This document shows positions 8,049 through 18,860 of a stretch of 64,000 nucleotides of DNA, in pieces. The stretch comes from an uncultured Clostridia bacterium (GTDB lineage Bacteria > Bacillota > Clostridia > UBA1381). The translations under genes were made by a program, and so were the position numbers. Under the pieces are notes generated by a model. That model worked only from the letters and a program-made list of their open reading frames with translations. It did no database searches and was not told where the DNA came from. Location of the stretch: contig CALXZP010000048.1 in assembly GCA_944393255.1 (NCBI GenBank), forward strand, positions 1 through 64,000, given 5' to 3'. Position 1 is the first letter of the stretch. Every line of letters begins with the position of its first letter.

Positions 8049-8306
8049 TTAAAGATTATTCTTGAGAAAATCTTCAAGAGTCGCAGCCGCAGCGTCCTCG
8101 TCAGCGCCCTCGGCAGCTACTTCGATAACGTGACCCTGCTTAGCGCCGAGCCCCATCACGCCGAATATCTTCTTTGCGTCAACCGTTTTGCCGTCTTTTG
8201 AGATCGTAATCTTTGACTCAAAAGCTTTAGCCGCTTTAACGAATTCGCCGGCGGGTCTTGCATGGATACCTTCCGGATCTGTTATTGTGTAGGAAAACTG
8301 TTTCAT
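8049..8306 (-). CDS. HPr-like phosphocarrier protein, Ser46 replaced by Lys
   Basis: An 85-residue phosphocarrier that takes phosphate from enzyme I on His15 and passes it to PTS EIIA domains. His15 is in GIHARPA, exactly at position 15. The second conserved segment reads VDAKKIFGVMGLG, where normal Firmicute HPr has a Ser at residue 46 (KSIMGVMSLG); here it is Lys46. It therefore cannot be phosphorylated by HPr kinase at that site and should not serve as a CcpA cofactor. It is the last gene of fruR-fruK-fruA-HPr, so a dedicated fructose phosphocarrier (FPr-like) is likely. ATG follows GAAAGGGG. An ordinary HPr probably exists elsewhere. Confidence 0.9.
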   Translation of the reverse strand: MKQFSYTITDPEGIHARPAGEFVKAAKAFESKITISKDGKTVDAKKIFGVMGLGAKQGHVIEVAAEGADEDAAAATLEDFLKNNL

Positions 8307-8367
8307 TTCTGAAAACCCCTTTCATTTAAAATATTTAATATAATTATTTAATTATAAACTTTATCCA

Positions 8368-10266
8368 TTATGCTTTCTTTTTCTTTATAAGCCCGAGAAT
8401 TACGGCTGAAAGCACAGTGCCTGCTGCCAGAGCTACCAGATAAAGAACCGGGTGCTCGACAACGGGGAATACGAATATACCGCCGTGCGGAGCCATGAGC
8501 GTACAGCCGAATACAGCCGAAAGCGCGCCGGCCAGAGCAGAGCCTACGATACATGAAGGGATAACTCTGAGCGGATCAGAGGCGGCGAATGGGATAGCTC
8601 CCTCTGTTATAAATCCAAGACCCATAACGAAGTTTGTGGGGCCTGATTTCCTCTCCTCGGCAGTATACTTGCTCTTGAAAAGTATCGTTGAAAGAGCTAT
8701 AGCGCACGGAGGCACCATACCGCCTATCATAACGGCAGCCATAATATAATAGTTTCCGGCAGCTATCGAAGCCGTGCCGAACACATATGCCGCCTTGTTT
8801 ATTGGGCCGCCCATATCAACCGCCATCATGCCTGCAACTATTATCCCCACTATAATCTTGCTTGACTCTCCGAGACCGTTGAGCGAGGTGTTCATCCATA
8901 CGTTCAGCAAGCCGACCGGAGGCTCAACAATATAGGTCATGAAAAGACCTATTATGAATACTCCGAATACAGGATAGAGCAGAACAGGCTTGATACCGTC
9001 GAGCGCCTTGGGAAGACCTGCAAAGACCTTTTTAAGGAGAACAACTATATAACCTGCGGCAAAACCGGCAACGAGCGCGCCCAAAAATCCTGAGGTACCG
9101 TTGGCTGCGATAAGTCCGCCTACAAATCCGGGAGCCAGACCCGGCCGATCCGCTATACTCATTGAAATATATCCTGCAAGTACGGGCAGCATAAGACTGA
9201 ACGCCAGATCGCCTATAGACTTGAACATTGCCGCAGCAGCAGTTATCGTACCGAAGTTGGCTCTTTCAGCTTCCGGAAGACTGTTCATATCGACGGACAA
9301 GCCGTCTATCAGGAATGCTATGGCTATGAGTATGCCGCCGCCTACAACGAACGGGAGCATATGCGAAACACCGTTCATCAGCTGAGTGTATACCTTATGC
9401 CAGAAGCTGCCTCCGCCGCTGCCGCCGCTTTCCTCGGCAGTGTCTCCGGAGCTGTGATAAACGGGAGCATCGCCGTCAATAGCGCGTTTCACGAGCATAT
9501 CGGCCTTGCTTATGCCGTCCGATACCTGGCATTCGATGACCTTCTTGCCGTTGAACCGGCTCATCGGTACTTTCGTATCCGCAGCTATGATAACGAGATC
9601 CGCCGCGGCGATCTCTTCATTCGTCAGTATATTTTTAGCCCCTCCCGAGCCGCGTGTTTCGACCTTTATAGAGCAGCCGTTTGCCTCAGCCGCCTTTTCA
9701 AGAGCTTCCGCGGCCATATAGGTATGCGCGATACCCGTGGGACAGCCTGTAACGGCAACGATATTGCATTTCGCATTTTCTGCCTCTGTTCCGTAGCTGT
9801 CAAGCGATGCGGTACTGTCTGCGGCGTCTATGATCTCCAGAAATTCATCAACCGATTTTGCGTTTCTCAGCTTATCGGCGAATGAATCGTCCATAAGCAG
9901 TACGGACAGCTTACTGAGCACGTCAAGATGGATATTGTTTTTTGTGTTCGGAGCCGCAATAAGAAACATCAGCGTTACTTTCTCATCATCGAGGGACTCA
10001 AAATCAACTCCGCCGCGTATTACCATGGCCGCAAGTCCGGGCGACTTTACAGCGCCGCATTTTCCGTGCGGTATGGCTATGCCTTCGCCGGTTCCGGTAG
10101 TCCCTTCTTTTTCGCGGGCGAATACCTTTTCCGCGTATGCCTGCCTGTCGGATATCCTGCCGCTTTTACACATAAGATCGATGATCTTGTTAAGGGCTTC
10201 CTCTTTGGAAGCAGCCGTTCCGTTGATGTCAATGGATCGGCGATCCAATAAATCGGTTATTCTCAT
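8368..10266 (-). CDS. fruA: fructose PTS transporter, fused EIIABC
   Basis: Takes up fructose while phosphorylating it to fructose 1-phosphate. The 632-residue polypeptide carries EIIA (residues about 1-150) with phosphorylated His67 in GIAIPHGKC. EIIB follows (about 166-265) with phospho-Cys175 in VTGCPTGIAHTYMAA. The EIIC membrane domain fills about 295-630 and includes LPFVVGGGILIA and AVDMGGPINKAAYVF. The A-B-C order is the common Firmicute FruA. ATG at 10266 follows AAAGGAGG. Placed between fruK and the HPr-like gene in one operon; the repressor is the DeoR-type FruR upstream. Confidence 0.95.
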   Translation of the reverse strand: MRITDLLDRRSIDINGTAASKEEALNKIIDLMCKSGRISDRQAYAEKVFAREKEGTTGTGEGIAIPHGKCGAVKSPGLAAMVIRGGVDFESLDDEKVTLMFLIAAPNTKNNIHLDVLSKLSVLLMDDSFADKLRNAKSVDEFLEIIDAADSTASLDSYGTEAENAKCNIVAVTGCPTGIAHTYMAAEALEKAAEANGCSIKVETRGSGGAKNILTNEEIAAADLVIIAADTKVPMSRFNGKKVIECQVSDGISKADMLVKRAIDGDAPVYHSSGDTAEESGGSGGGSFWHKVYTQLMNGVSHMLPFVVGGGILIAIAFLIDGLSVDMNSLPEAERANFGTITAAAAMFKSIGDLAFSLMLPVLAGYISMSIADRPGLAPGFVGGLIAANGTSGFLGALVAGFAAGYIVVLLKKVFAGLPKALDGIKPVLLYPVFGVFIIGLFMTYIVEPPVGLLNVWMNTSLNGLGESSKIIVGIIVAGMMAVDMGGPINKAAYVFGTASIAAGNYYIMAAVMIGGMVPPCAIALSTILFKSKYTAEERKSGPTNFVMGLGFITEGAIPFAASDPLRVIPSCIVGSALAGALSAVFGCTLMAPHGGIFVFPVVEHPVLYLVALAAGTVLSAVILGLIKKKKA

Positions 10267-10350
10267 GATTGACCTCCTTTGATTTTGGTAAGCTTAGTGT
10301 GAAAGATGTTTTCACAGCCGCTTGTGTCTTTAATATATGAGCTGAATTTT

Positions 10351-11256
10351 TTATCCGAGCTGTTTATATACCGCTTCGATCTCATTTCTTGTCGCCAGAT
10401 CCTCCGAGAACGCGCTTGCGCTTCCAGACGCTAAGCCCATTTTAAAAGCGTGCTCCGCGCTGCGGCTTTCATGCCATCCGGCAATAAAGCCTGCTACCAT
10501 CGAATCTCCTGCGCCGACCGAGTTTTTAACAGTCCCTTTGGGAGCGGGGCTTTTTATGACCTCGCCGTTTTCGGTAACAAGCACTGCGCCTTCGCCCGCC
10601 ATGGAAACAAGAACGTTTCGCGCGCCTTTTTCAACCAGCTTTTCGGCGTACGGAACGACCTCGTCGCGGGTCGTAAGAGTGACTCCGAATATCTCGCCAA
10701 GCTCATGATTATTCGGCTTGATCAGGAAAGGCCGGTATTGAAGAACGTTCATTAAAAGATCGCGTGTTGCGTCTACAACGCACATAACATCCTTTTCGGT
10801 CAGGCGTTTAAGAATATCGCTGTAAAGAGAATTTGGCAGGGAAGGGGGGATAGAGCCGGCAAGCACGAGCGTATCGCCGCTTTTCAGTTTTTCAAGCTTA
10901 TCCATAAGGATATCAAGAGATACCGGATCTATATCGGGGCCGGCCGCGTTTATCTCCGTTTCCTTATCAGCCTTGATCTTTACATTGATCCTTGAAAACC
11001 CTGTTTTTAGAGTTATAAAATCGCTTTTACAGCCTTTTTCCCTGAACATCCTTTCGATCTCTGCGCCGGTAAAGCCTGCAATAAACCCGAGCGCGGTGTT
11101 GTCGATGTTCAAATTGGTGAGAATTGCTGATACATTCAATCCCTTGCCGCCCGGAAGGAGCTGTTCAAAGTATGAACGGTTCGTCATACCCGGCTCAAGA
11201 TCTTTTACGCCGAGTGCATAATCCAGCGCGGGATTGAAGGTCACAGTATATATCAT
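10351..11256 (-). CDS. fruK: 1-phosphofructokinase
   Basis: Phosphorylates fructose 1-phosphate, the product of FruA, to fructose 1,6-bisphosphate. PfkB-family fold, 301 residues. Marks are MIYTVTFNPALDYAL at the start, the substrate-binding LLPGGKGLNVSAIL, VLAGSIPPSLP, and the C-terminal catalytic signature VKNSVGAGDSMVAGFIAGW, whose Asp is the general base. The chosen ATG at 11256 has AAGGAGG eight bases upstream; a longer frame exists (to 11310) but overlaps fruR and lacks a ribosome site. Second gene of the operon, 29 bases after fruR. Confidence 0.95.
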   Translation of the reverse strand: MIYTVTFNPALDYALGVKDLEPGMTNRSYFEQLLPGGKGLNVSAILTNLNIDNTALGFIAGFTGAEIERMFREKGCKSDFITLKTGFSRINVKIKADKETEINAAGPDIDPVSLDILMDKLEKLKSGDTLVLAGSIPPSLPNSLYSDILKRLTEKDVMCVVDATRDLLMNVLQYRPFLIKPNNHELGEIFGVTLTTRDEVVPYAEKLVEKGARNVLVSMAGEGAVLVTENGEVIKSPAPKGTVKNSVGAGDSMVAGFIAGWHESRSAEHAFKMGLASGSASAFSEDLATRNEIEAVYKQLG

Positions 11257-11285
11257 AAGGCATTCCTCCTTGATAGTTATTCGTT

Positions 11286-12020
11286 TCAGGCTATAATAAT
11301 ATTGCGGCAATCGGAATATCCTTCGTCCGCTCTGTCCGTTATCAGCGCTGCACTTTTGAAATCCGCAAAAGTGACCGGACTTATCGTGCCGAATTTTGAG
11401 CTGTCCGCCACAATGTATTTTTTCTTGCAGTGCGCCATTGATATCCTTTTTACCTCCGCTTCCTCGTGATCGGGGGTGGTGAAGCCTGTTTTTCTGTGTA
11501 TGCCGTTCGATCCCCAGAAGCCGACGGTAAAATTATATCTGCTTATAAAATCGACCGCCGTACTGCCTATGACCGCTTCGGTAACGCGCTTGAGCCTGCC
11601 GCCCACCATGTATACTTCAAATCCGCTGTGCGCGAGCTTTCGGGCGTGAGACACTGCGTTTGTAACGTATACAGCGTTCTTTTCCGAAAGCTGTTCCACT
11701 ATATATTCAGTGGTCGTTCCCGCGTCGATATAAACAAGATCACTGCTGTGCACGAGTGAAGCTGCGCAGCGTGCTATGCGTTTTTTTTCTTCCGGAAAAA
11801 GAATCTTGCGGTTTATTATCTCGTCGTCGTGCGCCTTAACGGTTATCGCCAGAGCGCCTCCGTGCACTTTTATCAAGTCTCCGCGCGTGTCAAGGGAAGA
11901 AAGGTCGCGGCGGATAGTGGATTCCGAGACAGAAAGAGCTTCCATCAAATCCTGTACCGTAACGCTTTTTCTTTTGTTGACAATGTTTATGATCTTCTCA
12001 AAGCGTTCTTCAACAAGCAT
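11286..12020 (-). CDS. fruR: DeoR-family repressor of the fructose operon
   Basis: A 244-residue transcription repressor. Residues about 1-60 form the DeoR helix-turn-helix (VQDLMEALSVSESTIRRDLS). The rest is the sugar-phosphate sensing domain with VYIDAGTTTEYIVEQL, YVTNAVSHARKLAHS and VADSSKFG. By family and position it should respond to fructose 1-phosphate and control its own operon, fruR-fruK-fruA-HPr. The ATG at 12020 has GGAGG six bases upstream; the ATG at 12026 touches that site and is less likely. The promoter is at 12099-12127. Confidence 0.92.
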   Translation of the reverse strand: MLVEERFEKIINIVNKRKSVTVQDLMEALSVSESTIRRDLSSLDTRGDLIKVHGGALAITVKAHDDEIINRKILFPEEKKRIARCAASLVHSSDLVYIDAGTTTEYIVEQLSEKNAVYVTNAVSHARKLAHSGFEVYMVGGRLKRVTEAVIGSTAVDFISRYNFTVGFWGSNGIHRKTGFTTPDHEEAEVKRISMAHCKKKYIVADSSKFGTISPVTFADFKSAALITDRADEGYSDCRNIIIA

Positions 12021-12098
12021 ACGCATCCTCCTCTCCGCAGTCGTGCACCGTAATGCATGCGTCAATGCCGTTTCATGACCGTTTAACTTTATGATAAT

Positions 12099-12127
12099 AT
12101 AATAGCACCAATATCGGTCAAAGTCAA
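12099..12127 (-). promoter_or_regulatory. sigma-A-type promoter of the fructose operon
   Basis: Minus-strand TTGACT (12122-12127), 17-base spacer, TATTAT (12099-12104), giving a leader of about 70 bases to fruR. In the remaining AT-rich 12128-12335 stretch, TGTGAAT (near 12134-12142) and ATTCACA (near 12181-12187) form a separated inverted repeat that could be part of an operator; this is weak. No gene was seen there. Confidence 0.7.
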
Positions 12128-12335
12128 TCATATTCATTCACAAATAAAAAATATTTTTTTGTATATTATGCACAATAATATGTGAATTTATTTATTTGTA
12201 TGCGATTATATATACATGTGACAATTATTTTGCGGCTGGTTATTGAAGTTTTTTGCCGAGAATATGAAAAATAAATCAAATAACGTCAAATACATGAATA
12301 AGCTCTGCAAATTTAAAGCGTATTTGTGATAGAAA

Positions 12336-12374
12336 ACAAAAAAACAAACGCAGGGAACGGTTTGTTTCCTGCGT
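12336..12374 (-). terminator. intrinsic terminator of groES-groEL
   Basis: Minus-strand stem ACGCAGG with CCTGCGT around a 13-base loop, then TTGTTTTTTTG; located 20 bases after the groEL stop. Confidence 0.75.
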
Positions 12375-12395
12375 CTGTGATATGAACTGTTACTA

Positions 12396-14075
<1,680 letters not shown>

Positions 14076-14078
14076 TTA

Positions 14079-14372
<294 letters not shown>

Positions 14373-14456
14373 TTACCTCCTGTTTACGGTTTTAAGCCGC
14401 GTTATCAATAGTGCCGAAGCACTGTGCATCTGATCTTATAAACTCAGCAAGTTTTG

Positions 14457-14483
14457 TTAGCACTCACATCTATCGAGTGCTAA
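14457..14483 (-). promoter_or_regulatory. CIRCE operator (HrcA site)
   Basis: TTAGCACTC - nine bases - GAGTGCTAA, an exact match to the CIRCE consensus. It lies just downstream of the groES promoter, so HrcA should repress the operon and heat or misfolding stress should release it. hrcA itself is not in the window. Confidence 0.97.
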
Positions 14484-14490
14484 CAATGAT

Positions 14491-14519
14491 AATATAGTCT
14501 TTTCAGCGTTTTTTTTCAA
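14491..14519 (-). promoter_or_regulatory. sigma-A-type promoter of groES-groEL
   Basis: Minus-strand TTGAAA (14514-14519), 17-base spacer, TATATT (14491-14496), with transcription starting at or near the CIRCE element. Nothing else is seen between here and 14670. Confidence 0.85.
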
Positions 14520-14670
14520 GCCTCAGAAATTAAATATAATTTGATTATTTCTTTGATTTTCATTTATTTTTTGAATAAATCGTTATCTTTTGCAACTTAG
14601 GGCATATCATGCAATATTAACAGTTAGTTCATAAAAAGTATTTCTTTTCTGCAAAAAGCGCCGCAGCGGA

Positions 14671-15078
14671 TCATGAAAGAAAATTTTCCATCATGCTCAG
14701 AGCTTCTTCGAGAGTATTAAAGAAAAGACCTTTTTTAAGAGTTTCAATGTCGCTTTTGGGAAACAGAGCTTCGCTTACCTGTTCGTTTGATACGAGCCTG
14801 CTTCCTCCGTTCTCATCAAGGTACATACGCAGCTCGCCGTCCTCCAATATAACTCTGTAGGAGGCGGACATTTCAGTCGGAGCGGGAGACGGCGTTGTTT
14901 CCGTCTCATCAGCGGAGGATGAGACGGATACGGGCGTGCTGAGCATGCCGTCTCCGTTTTCGAATCCTATCAAATAACCTGCTCCAAAAAAAAGAGCCGT
15001 TAAAAATACATATGACGCTGCGGTGAGAATATGCCTTGACGTTGGATCCTGCATTAGTTTTTTCATAAAGCGTTTCAT
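14671..15078 (-). CDS. small single-pass membrane protein, unknown function
   Basis: A 135-residue protein beginning MKRFMKKLMQDPTSRHILTA. One membrane helix is at about 18-42 (ILTAASYVFLTALFFGAGYL). A Ser/Thr/Pro/Glu-rich linker follows, then a small outer domain with YRVILEDGELRMYLDENGG, ending in an amphipathic helix. This fits a type II (positive-inside) protein with an extracytoplasmic C-terminal domain. The ATG at 15078 has GGAGG nine bases upstream; a longer frame reaches 15141 without a ribosome site. It is divergent from the PBP gene. The YRV.L.DGELR.YL pattern resembles small repeats in bypass-of-forespore-type Clostridial proteins, but I do not recognise the family. Confidence 0.7.
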   Translation of the reverse strand: MKRFMKKLMQDPTSRHILTAASYVFLTALFFGAGYLIGFENGDGMLSTPVSVSSSADETETTPSPAPTEMSASYRVILEDGELRMYLDENGGSRLVSNEQVSEALFPKSDIETLKKGLFFNTLEEALSMMENFLS

Positions 15079-15152
15079 TTTGCTTTTCCTCCTATAAAAT
15101 ATGGTATTTACATAAATTTTTACCGTTAATAAAAATTTCATACATAAAACTA

Positions 15153-15181
15153 TTGAAAAAATCCGCAGATTGTTATATAAT
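15153..15181 (+). promoter_or_regulatory. sigma-A-type promoter of the PBP gene
   Basis: TTGAAA (15153-15158), 17-base spacer, TATAAT (15176-15181). The leader to the GTG start is about 180 bases; no known RNA element was recognised in it. Confidence 0.85.
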
Positions 15182-15370
15182 AGCTACGAGTATACATTTG
15201 ATCGGGGTGATCGGGCGGCTGCCGTCCCGAATTCCCTGATAAAGATTTTAATAAAGAACATTAAAGGCAATAATATACATAAATGTTTGCGATCAGAAGG
15301 ATACGGCCGGCGCTGACGCGTCGGTAGATCGGATAATAAGTAAATGATCGATCATTGAGGAGGAATGGGA

Positions 15371-18112
15371 GTGTCGGATTATAACAGAAACAACGGACGT
15401 TCGTCCGGAGACGATTTTGACTGGGAGAGCTTTGACAGAAAGACCTCGGATCAGCAGCAGGGAGGAAGCGCACCTCTCAGAAGAAGAAGGAACGGCTCGC
15501 ATACGCGTCAGGCTAAATACACGCGTGAGGCTCAGACGAGACAGGCTCCGTCTTCAAGAAGCCAGGCTCAGCGCACTTCGGACAGACCGTCAAGAAAGAG
15601 AAAAAAGAAAAAACAGCTGACGGAGAAGCAGATACTTTTCAGAAAGCGGCTCAGGCTGACGATCTTTATCGCCGCAATGGTTTTCATTGTGGTATGCTCA
15701 GGGATGTTTGTGGGAATGTACGCGGCGGTATCGCGCGAGATAAAGGATATGAATATCAGAAATCTTGCGCTTAATTATTCATCGTTCATTTATTATACGG
15801 ACAGCAGCGGCAACGAACAGGAGCTTGATAAGCTGAATTCGGATTCAAACCGGATCTGGGTCGAATCGGATAAGATATCGCAGTATTTCAAGGACGCTAT
15901 AGTCTCTATCGAGGACGAGCGTTTTTACAGCCACCACGGAGTGGATGTGAAAAGAACTCTGGGCGCTACCGTAGGCTTTATAGGTTCAAAGCTCGGACTG
16001 GGACAATCCAGCTACGGAGGCTCTACTATAACGCAGCAGGTAATAAAGAATATTACAAACGAGGACGAGATAACGCCTACGCGTAAGATCAAGGAGATGA
16101 TGCGCGCCATTGCGCTTGAAAATCAGCTTTCCAAAGATGAGATACTCACAATGTATTGCAATATAGTCTATTTCGGAAACAACTGTAACGGTGTGGAGGC
16201 GGCTGCAAGAACATATTTCAATAAATCCGCAGCGGAGCTCAATCTGCAGGAGGCGGCGTCCATAGCCGGTATCACACAGTATCCTTCCGAATATGAACCG
16301 CTGGCTCATCCGGAAAACAATATAAAGAGAAGAAACGTTATACTTGCAAAAATGCAGGAGCTTGGGAAGATAAGCGATCAGGAATACACGGTAGCATCGG
16401 CGGCAAGCCTTGAGACCAGCAATGCGTATATCAAGGCGCAGTCGAAAGCCACGTCCTATTTCGTCGATCAGGTTGTCAACGACGTTATAAGCGATCTGAT
16501 AAAACAGAAGGGCTATTCCGAGGATTTTGCCACGCAGCAGTTATACAACGGCGGACTTAAGATATATGCTACAGTGGATATCAACGTCCAGTCCATAATT
16601 GAAGATGTTTTTGAAGATACCGACAATTTCCCAAGCGGCGAGGGACTGCAGGCCGCAATGGTAGTGCTCGATCCGTATACAGGTCAGGTAAAAGGGCTTG
16701 TAGGCGGGCTTGGCGAAAAAACGGATATACGAGGCTGGAACAGAGCAACTCAGGCGGTGCGTCAGCCGGGTTCGGCATTGAAGCCGCTTGCCGTATACGG
16801 TCCGGCTGTGGACATGGGCAAGATAACCGAGGTGGATATAGTTACTGATGAAGAGATAACTATAGGCAGCGATAACTGGAAGCCTAAGAACTCCTACAGC
16901 GGATTTAAAGGCGATATGACGATAAAAGAGGCTGTGGCCCGTTCATCAAACATTCCCGCCGTAAAGGTGCTTGATATGATAGGCCTCTCAAATTCATACG
17001 GATATTTGCAGAACAAGTTCCACCTGTCAACTTTAGTTGAAGAGGATAAGAACTATTCATCGCTTTCGCTGGGAGGCTTGACGCACGGCGCTACGGTCAA
17101 GGAAATAGCTGCGGCATACGGCGTGTTTGTCAACAGCGGCAAGTATATAACGCCGTATACCTACACGAAGGTGCTGGATTCCGAGGGCAATACGATACTT
17201 GAGAATTATATAAACGAAACTCAGGCGCTCAGCGAATCGGCAGCATTTATAACGGCGGATCTTCTGTCCGGACCGATCAATTCATCATACGGAACGGCAA
17301 CGCGGGCTAAGCTGAGCAGCGGGATGCCGGCGTACGGTAAAACAGGTACGACCGATAAGGACTTTGATAAGTGGTTCGTTGGCTTCACGCCGTATTATGT
17401 CGGCGCGGTATGGTTCGGCTTCAATAATCCTTCGTCTCTTTCCGAGGCGGGCATAAGCGGAAATCCGTGTGTAACGGCGTGGAAAATGGTCATGGATCAG
17501 ATAAGCGAGAGTCAGTCATACAAGGAGCTCACGCCGCCTTCGTCAGTTGTGGAACGTGACGTATGCTCAATAAGCGGAAAGCTCGCGAACAGCGGCTGCG
17601 ACAGCGTTGAGGCGTATTTCGTGGACGGTACAGAGCCGAAGAGCACCTGTACGAACCATTATGACAGACGGCAGTCCGACGGCTTCAAGACGGCGGAGCC
17701 GAGCAGAGGAACGTCAGCTTCGCAGGCGCCGTCGTCAGGCTCGTCGTCGGATGAGGACGAGACGTCCTCGGGCGGAGCTTCGTCCGGTACGGGCAGCGGC
17801 GGTAATTCCTCGTCATCTTCCGGAGGCGGGGCTTCGTCAGGCAGCGGTTCCTCGTCATCTTCCGGAGGTGAAAGCAGTTCATCTTCCGGAAGCGGCTCCT
17901 CCGGAAGCGGCAATTCGTCCGGAGGAGGTTCTGCATCATCGGGAGGCAGCTCTTCATCCTCGGGAGAGGGCTCGTCATCTCAGGGCGGTGAAGCTTCCGG
18001 CGGAGGAGCGTCGGGAGGAGGCGCGTCCTCAGGCGGAGGCGGAGAAAGCTCGGGCGGAGCTGCTTCGGACAGCTCGTCTTCCGGCTCGGATAATGTTCTT
18101 GATGTAGAATAA
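15371..18112 (+). CDS. class A penicillin-binding protein (transglycosylase/transpeptidase)
   Basis: Bifunctional peptidoglycan synthase, 913 residues, PBP1A-like. A polar, Arg/Lys-rich cytoplasmic tail (1-95) leads to one membrane helix (about 97-122). The GT51 domain (about 150-330) has the catalytic Glu in VSIEDERFYSHHG and GGSTITQQVIKN. The transpeptidase domain (about 420-720) has SxxK as GSALKPLA, SSN as the SxN motif, and KTG in AYGKTGTTDKDFD. A C-terminal tail (about 785-905) is nearly all Ser and Gly with Glu/Asp. The GTG at 15371 has GAGGAGGA seven bases upstream, better than the ATG at 15365. Monocistronic, ended by the terminator at 18141-18176. Confidence 0.95.
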   Translation: MSDYNRNNGRSSGDDFDWESFDRKTSDQQQGGSAPLRRRRNGSHTRQAKYTREAQTRQAPSSRSQAQRTSDRPSRKRKKKKQLTEKQILFRKRLRLTIFIAAMVFIVVCSGMFVGMYAAVSREIKDMNIRNLALNYSSFIYYTDSSGNEQELDKLNSDSNRIWVESDKISQYFKDAIVSIEDERFYSHHGVDVKRTLGATVGFIGSKLGLGQSSYGGSTITQQVIKNITNEDEITPTRKIKEMMRAIALENQLSKDEILTMYCNIVYFGNNCNGVEAAARTYFNKSAAELNLQEAASIAGITQYPSEYEPLAHPENNIKRRNVILAKMQELGKISDQEYTVASAASLETSNAYIKAQSKATSYFVDQVVNDVISDLIKQKGYSEDFATQQLYNGGLKIYATVDINVQSIIEDVFEDTDNFPSGEGLQAAMVVLDPYTGQVKGLVGGLGEKTDIRGWNRATQAVRQPGSALKPLAVYGPAVDMGKITEVDIVTDEEITIGSDNWKPKNSYSGFKGDMTIKEAVARSSNIPAVKVLDMIGLSNSYGYLQNKFHLSTLVEEDKNYSSLSLGGLTHGATVKEIAAAYGVFVNSGKYITPYTYTKVLDSEGNTILENYINETQALSESAAFITADLLSGPINSSYGTATRAKLSSGMPAYGKTGTTDKDFDKWFVGFTPYYVGAVWFGFNNPSSLSEAGISGNPCVTAWKMVMDQISESQSYKELTPPSSVVERDVCSISGKLANSGCDSVEAYFVDGTEPKSTCTNHYDRRQSDGFKTAEPSRGTSASQAPSSGSSSDEDETSSGGASSGTGSGGNSSSSSGGGASSGSGSSSSSGGESSSSSGSGSSGSGNSSGGGSASSGGSSSSSGEGSSSQGGEASGGGASGGGASSGGGGESSGGAASDSSSSGSDNVLDVE

Positions 18113-18140
18113 AGACTGATATTAAATCAAAAACATAAAG

Positions 18141-18176
18141 AAGGACCCGATCGAAAGCAAAAGGTCGGGTCTTTAC
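18141..18176 (+). terminator. intrinsic terminator of the PBP gene
   Basis: GACCCGA pairs with TCGGGTC around a 14-base loop, followed by TTTACTT. A second short hairpin (ACTCCG-GGA-CGGAGT, 18188-18202) follows ahead of thiE. Confidence 0.7.
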
Positions 18177-18245
18177 TTGTACATAATACTCCGGGACGGA
18201 GTGTATTTATGTATATCAAACTAACAACGATCGGTGAGTGAAACA

Positions 18246-18860
18246 ATGAAACTTTCAAAACTTTATGCTATAACAGACCGCAGCCTGATTAAGCAGTCGC
18301 TTGCGGAGGATATCGCCGCGGCAATACGCGGAGGCGCGGGCATGATACAGCTCAGAGAAAAAGATGTTACGGAGGAACAGTACAAGGCATACGCTGCCGA
18401 AGCGCTTGCGGTATGCCGCAGGCTCGGAGCTAAGCTCATCATAAATGATAATATTGCCGTTTGCGCCGCAGTCGGAGCCGACGGAGTTCATCTCGGTCAG
18501 GGCGACGAATCTCCGAAATATGCAAGACAGCTGCTGGGCAGCGGTGCCGTTATCGGAGTTACGGCAAAAACAACAGAGCAGGCAAAAAAAGCCGCGTCCG
18601 ATGGAGCTGACTATATAGGCTCCGGAGCAGTATTCGGAACATCGACCAAGGCTGACGCAGTAAAAATGGGGATAGAAGAGCTTAAGGCTATAACTGCCGT
18701 GTCCGAACTGCCCGTATACGCCATAGGAGGTATAAACATAGATAATATCGGCGAACTCAATGGCAGCGGCATATACGGAGCAGCTGTCGTTTCGGGAATT
18801 TTCAGGGGCGATATAGAAAAAAATGCGGCGGAGCTGAGGAAGGCGGTGGAGCTGCTGTGA
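18246..18860 (+). CDS. thiE: thiamine-phosphate synthase
   Basis: Joins hydroxymethylpyrimidine pyrophosphate and thiazole phosphate to thiamine monophosphate. TIM-barrel, 204 residues. Recognised by MIQLREKDVTEEQYKAYA, LIINDNIAVCAAVGADGVHL, LGQGDESPKYARQLLG, IGSGAVFGTSTKADA and VYAIGGINIDNI. The ATG at 18246 is preferred over a GTG at 18234 because the protein then starts at the conserved MKLSKLYAITDRS. The gene overlaps thiD by four bases (GTGA), so they are translationally coupled. No TPP riboswitch was seen upstream and no thiC, thiM or thiG is in the window, so these genes may serve salvage of pyrimidine. Confidence 0.95.
   Translation: MKLSKLYAITDRSLIKQSLAEDIAAAIRGGAGMIQLREKDVTEEQYKAYAAEALAVCRRLGAKLIINDNIAVCAAVGADGVHLGQGDESPKYARQLLGSGAVIGVTAKTTEQAKKAASDGADYIGSGAVFGTSTKADAVKMGIEELKAITAVSELPVYAIGGINIDNIGELNGSGIYGAAVVSGIFRGDIEKNAAELRKAVELL

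Noticed and set aside
9361-10282. Plus-strand frames opposite fruA
   Set aside because: Shadows of the conserved EIIABC gene; no ribosome site or family resemblance.
12128-12335. A gene or operator in the AT-rich gap between fruR and the groEL terminator
   Set aside because: Only low-complexity AT sequence and a weak separated TGTGAAT/ATTCACA pair; no start with a ribosome site.
17730-18090. Short repeats in the DNA of the PBP tail as a possible tandem repeat or CRISPR-like array
   Set aside because: The repetition follows from Ser/Gly codons, has no fixed unit or spacer, and stays in frame with the PBP.
18113-18245. Possible TPP riboswitch ahead of thiE
   Set aside because: The gap holds a terminator and a short hairpin only; the conserved CTGAGA and ACCTGA-type core elements of the TPP aptamer are absent.
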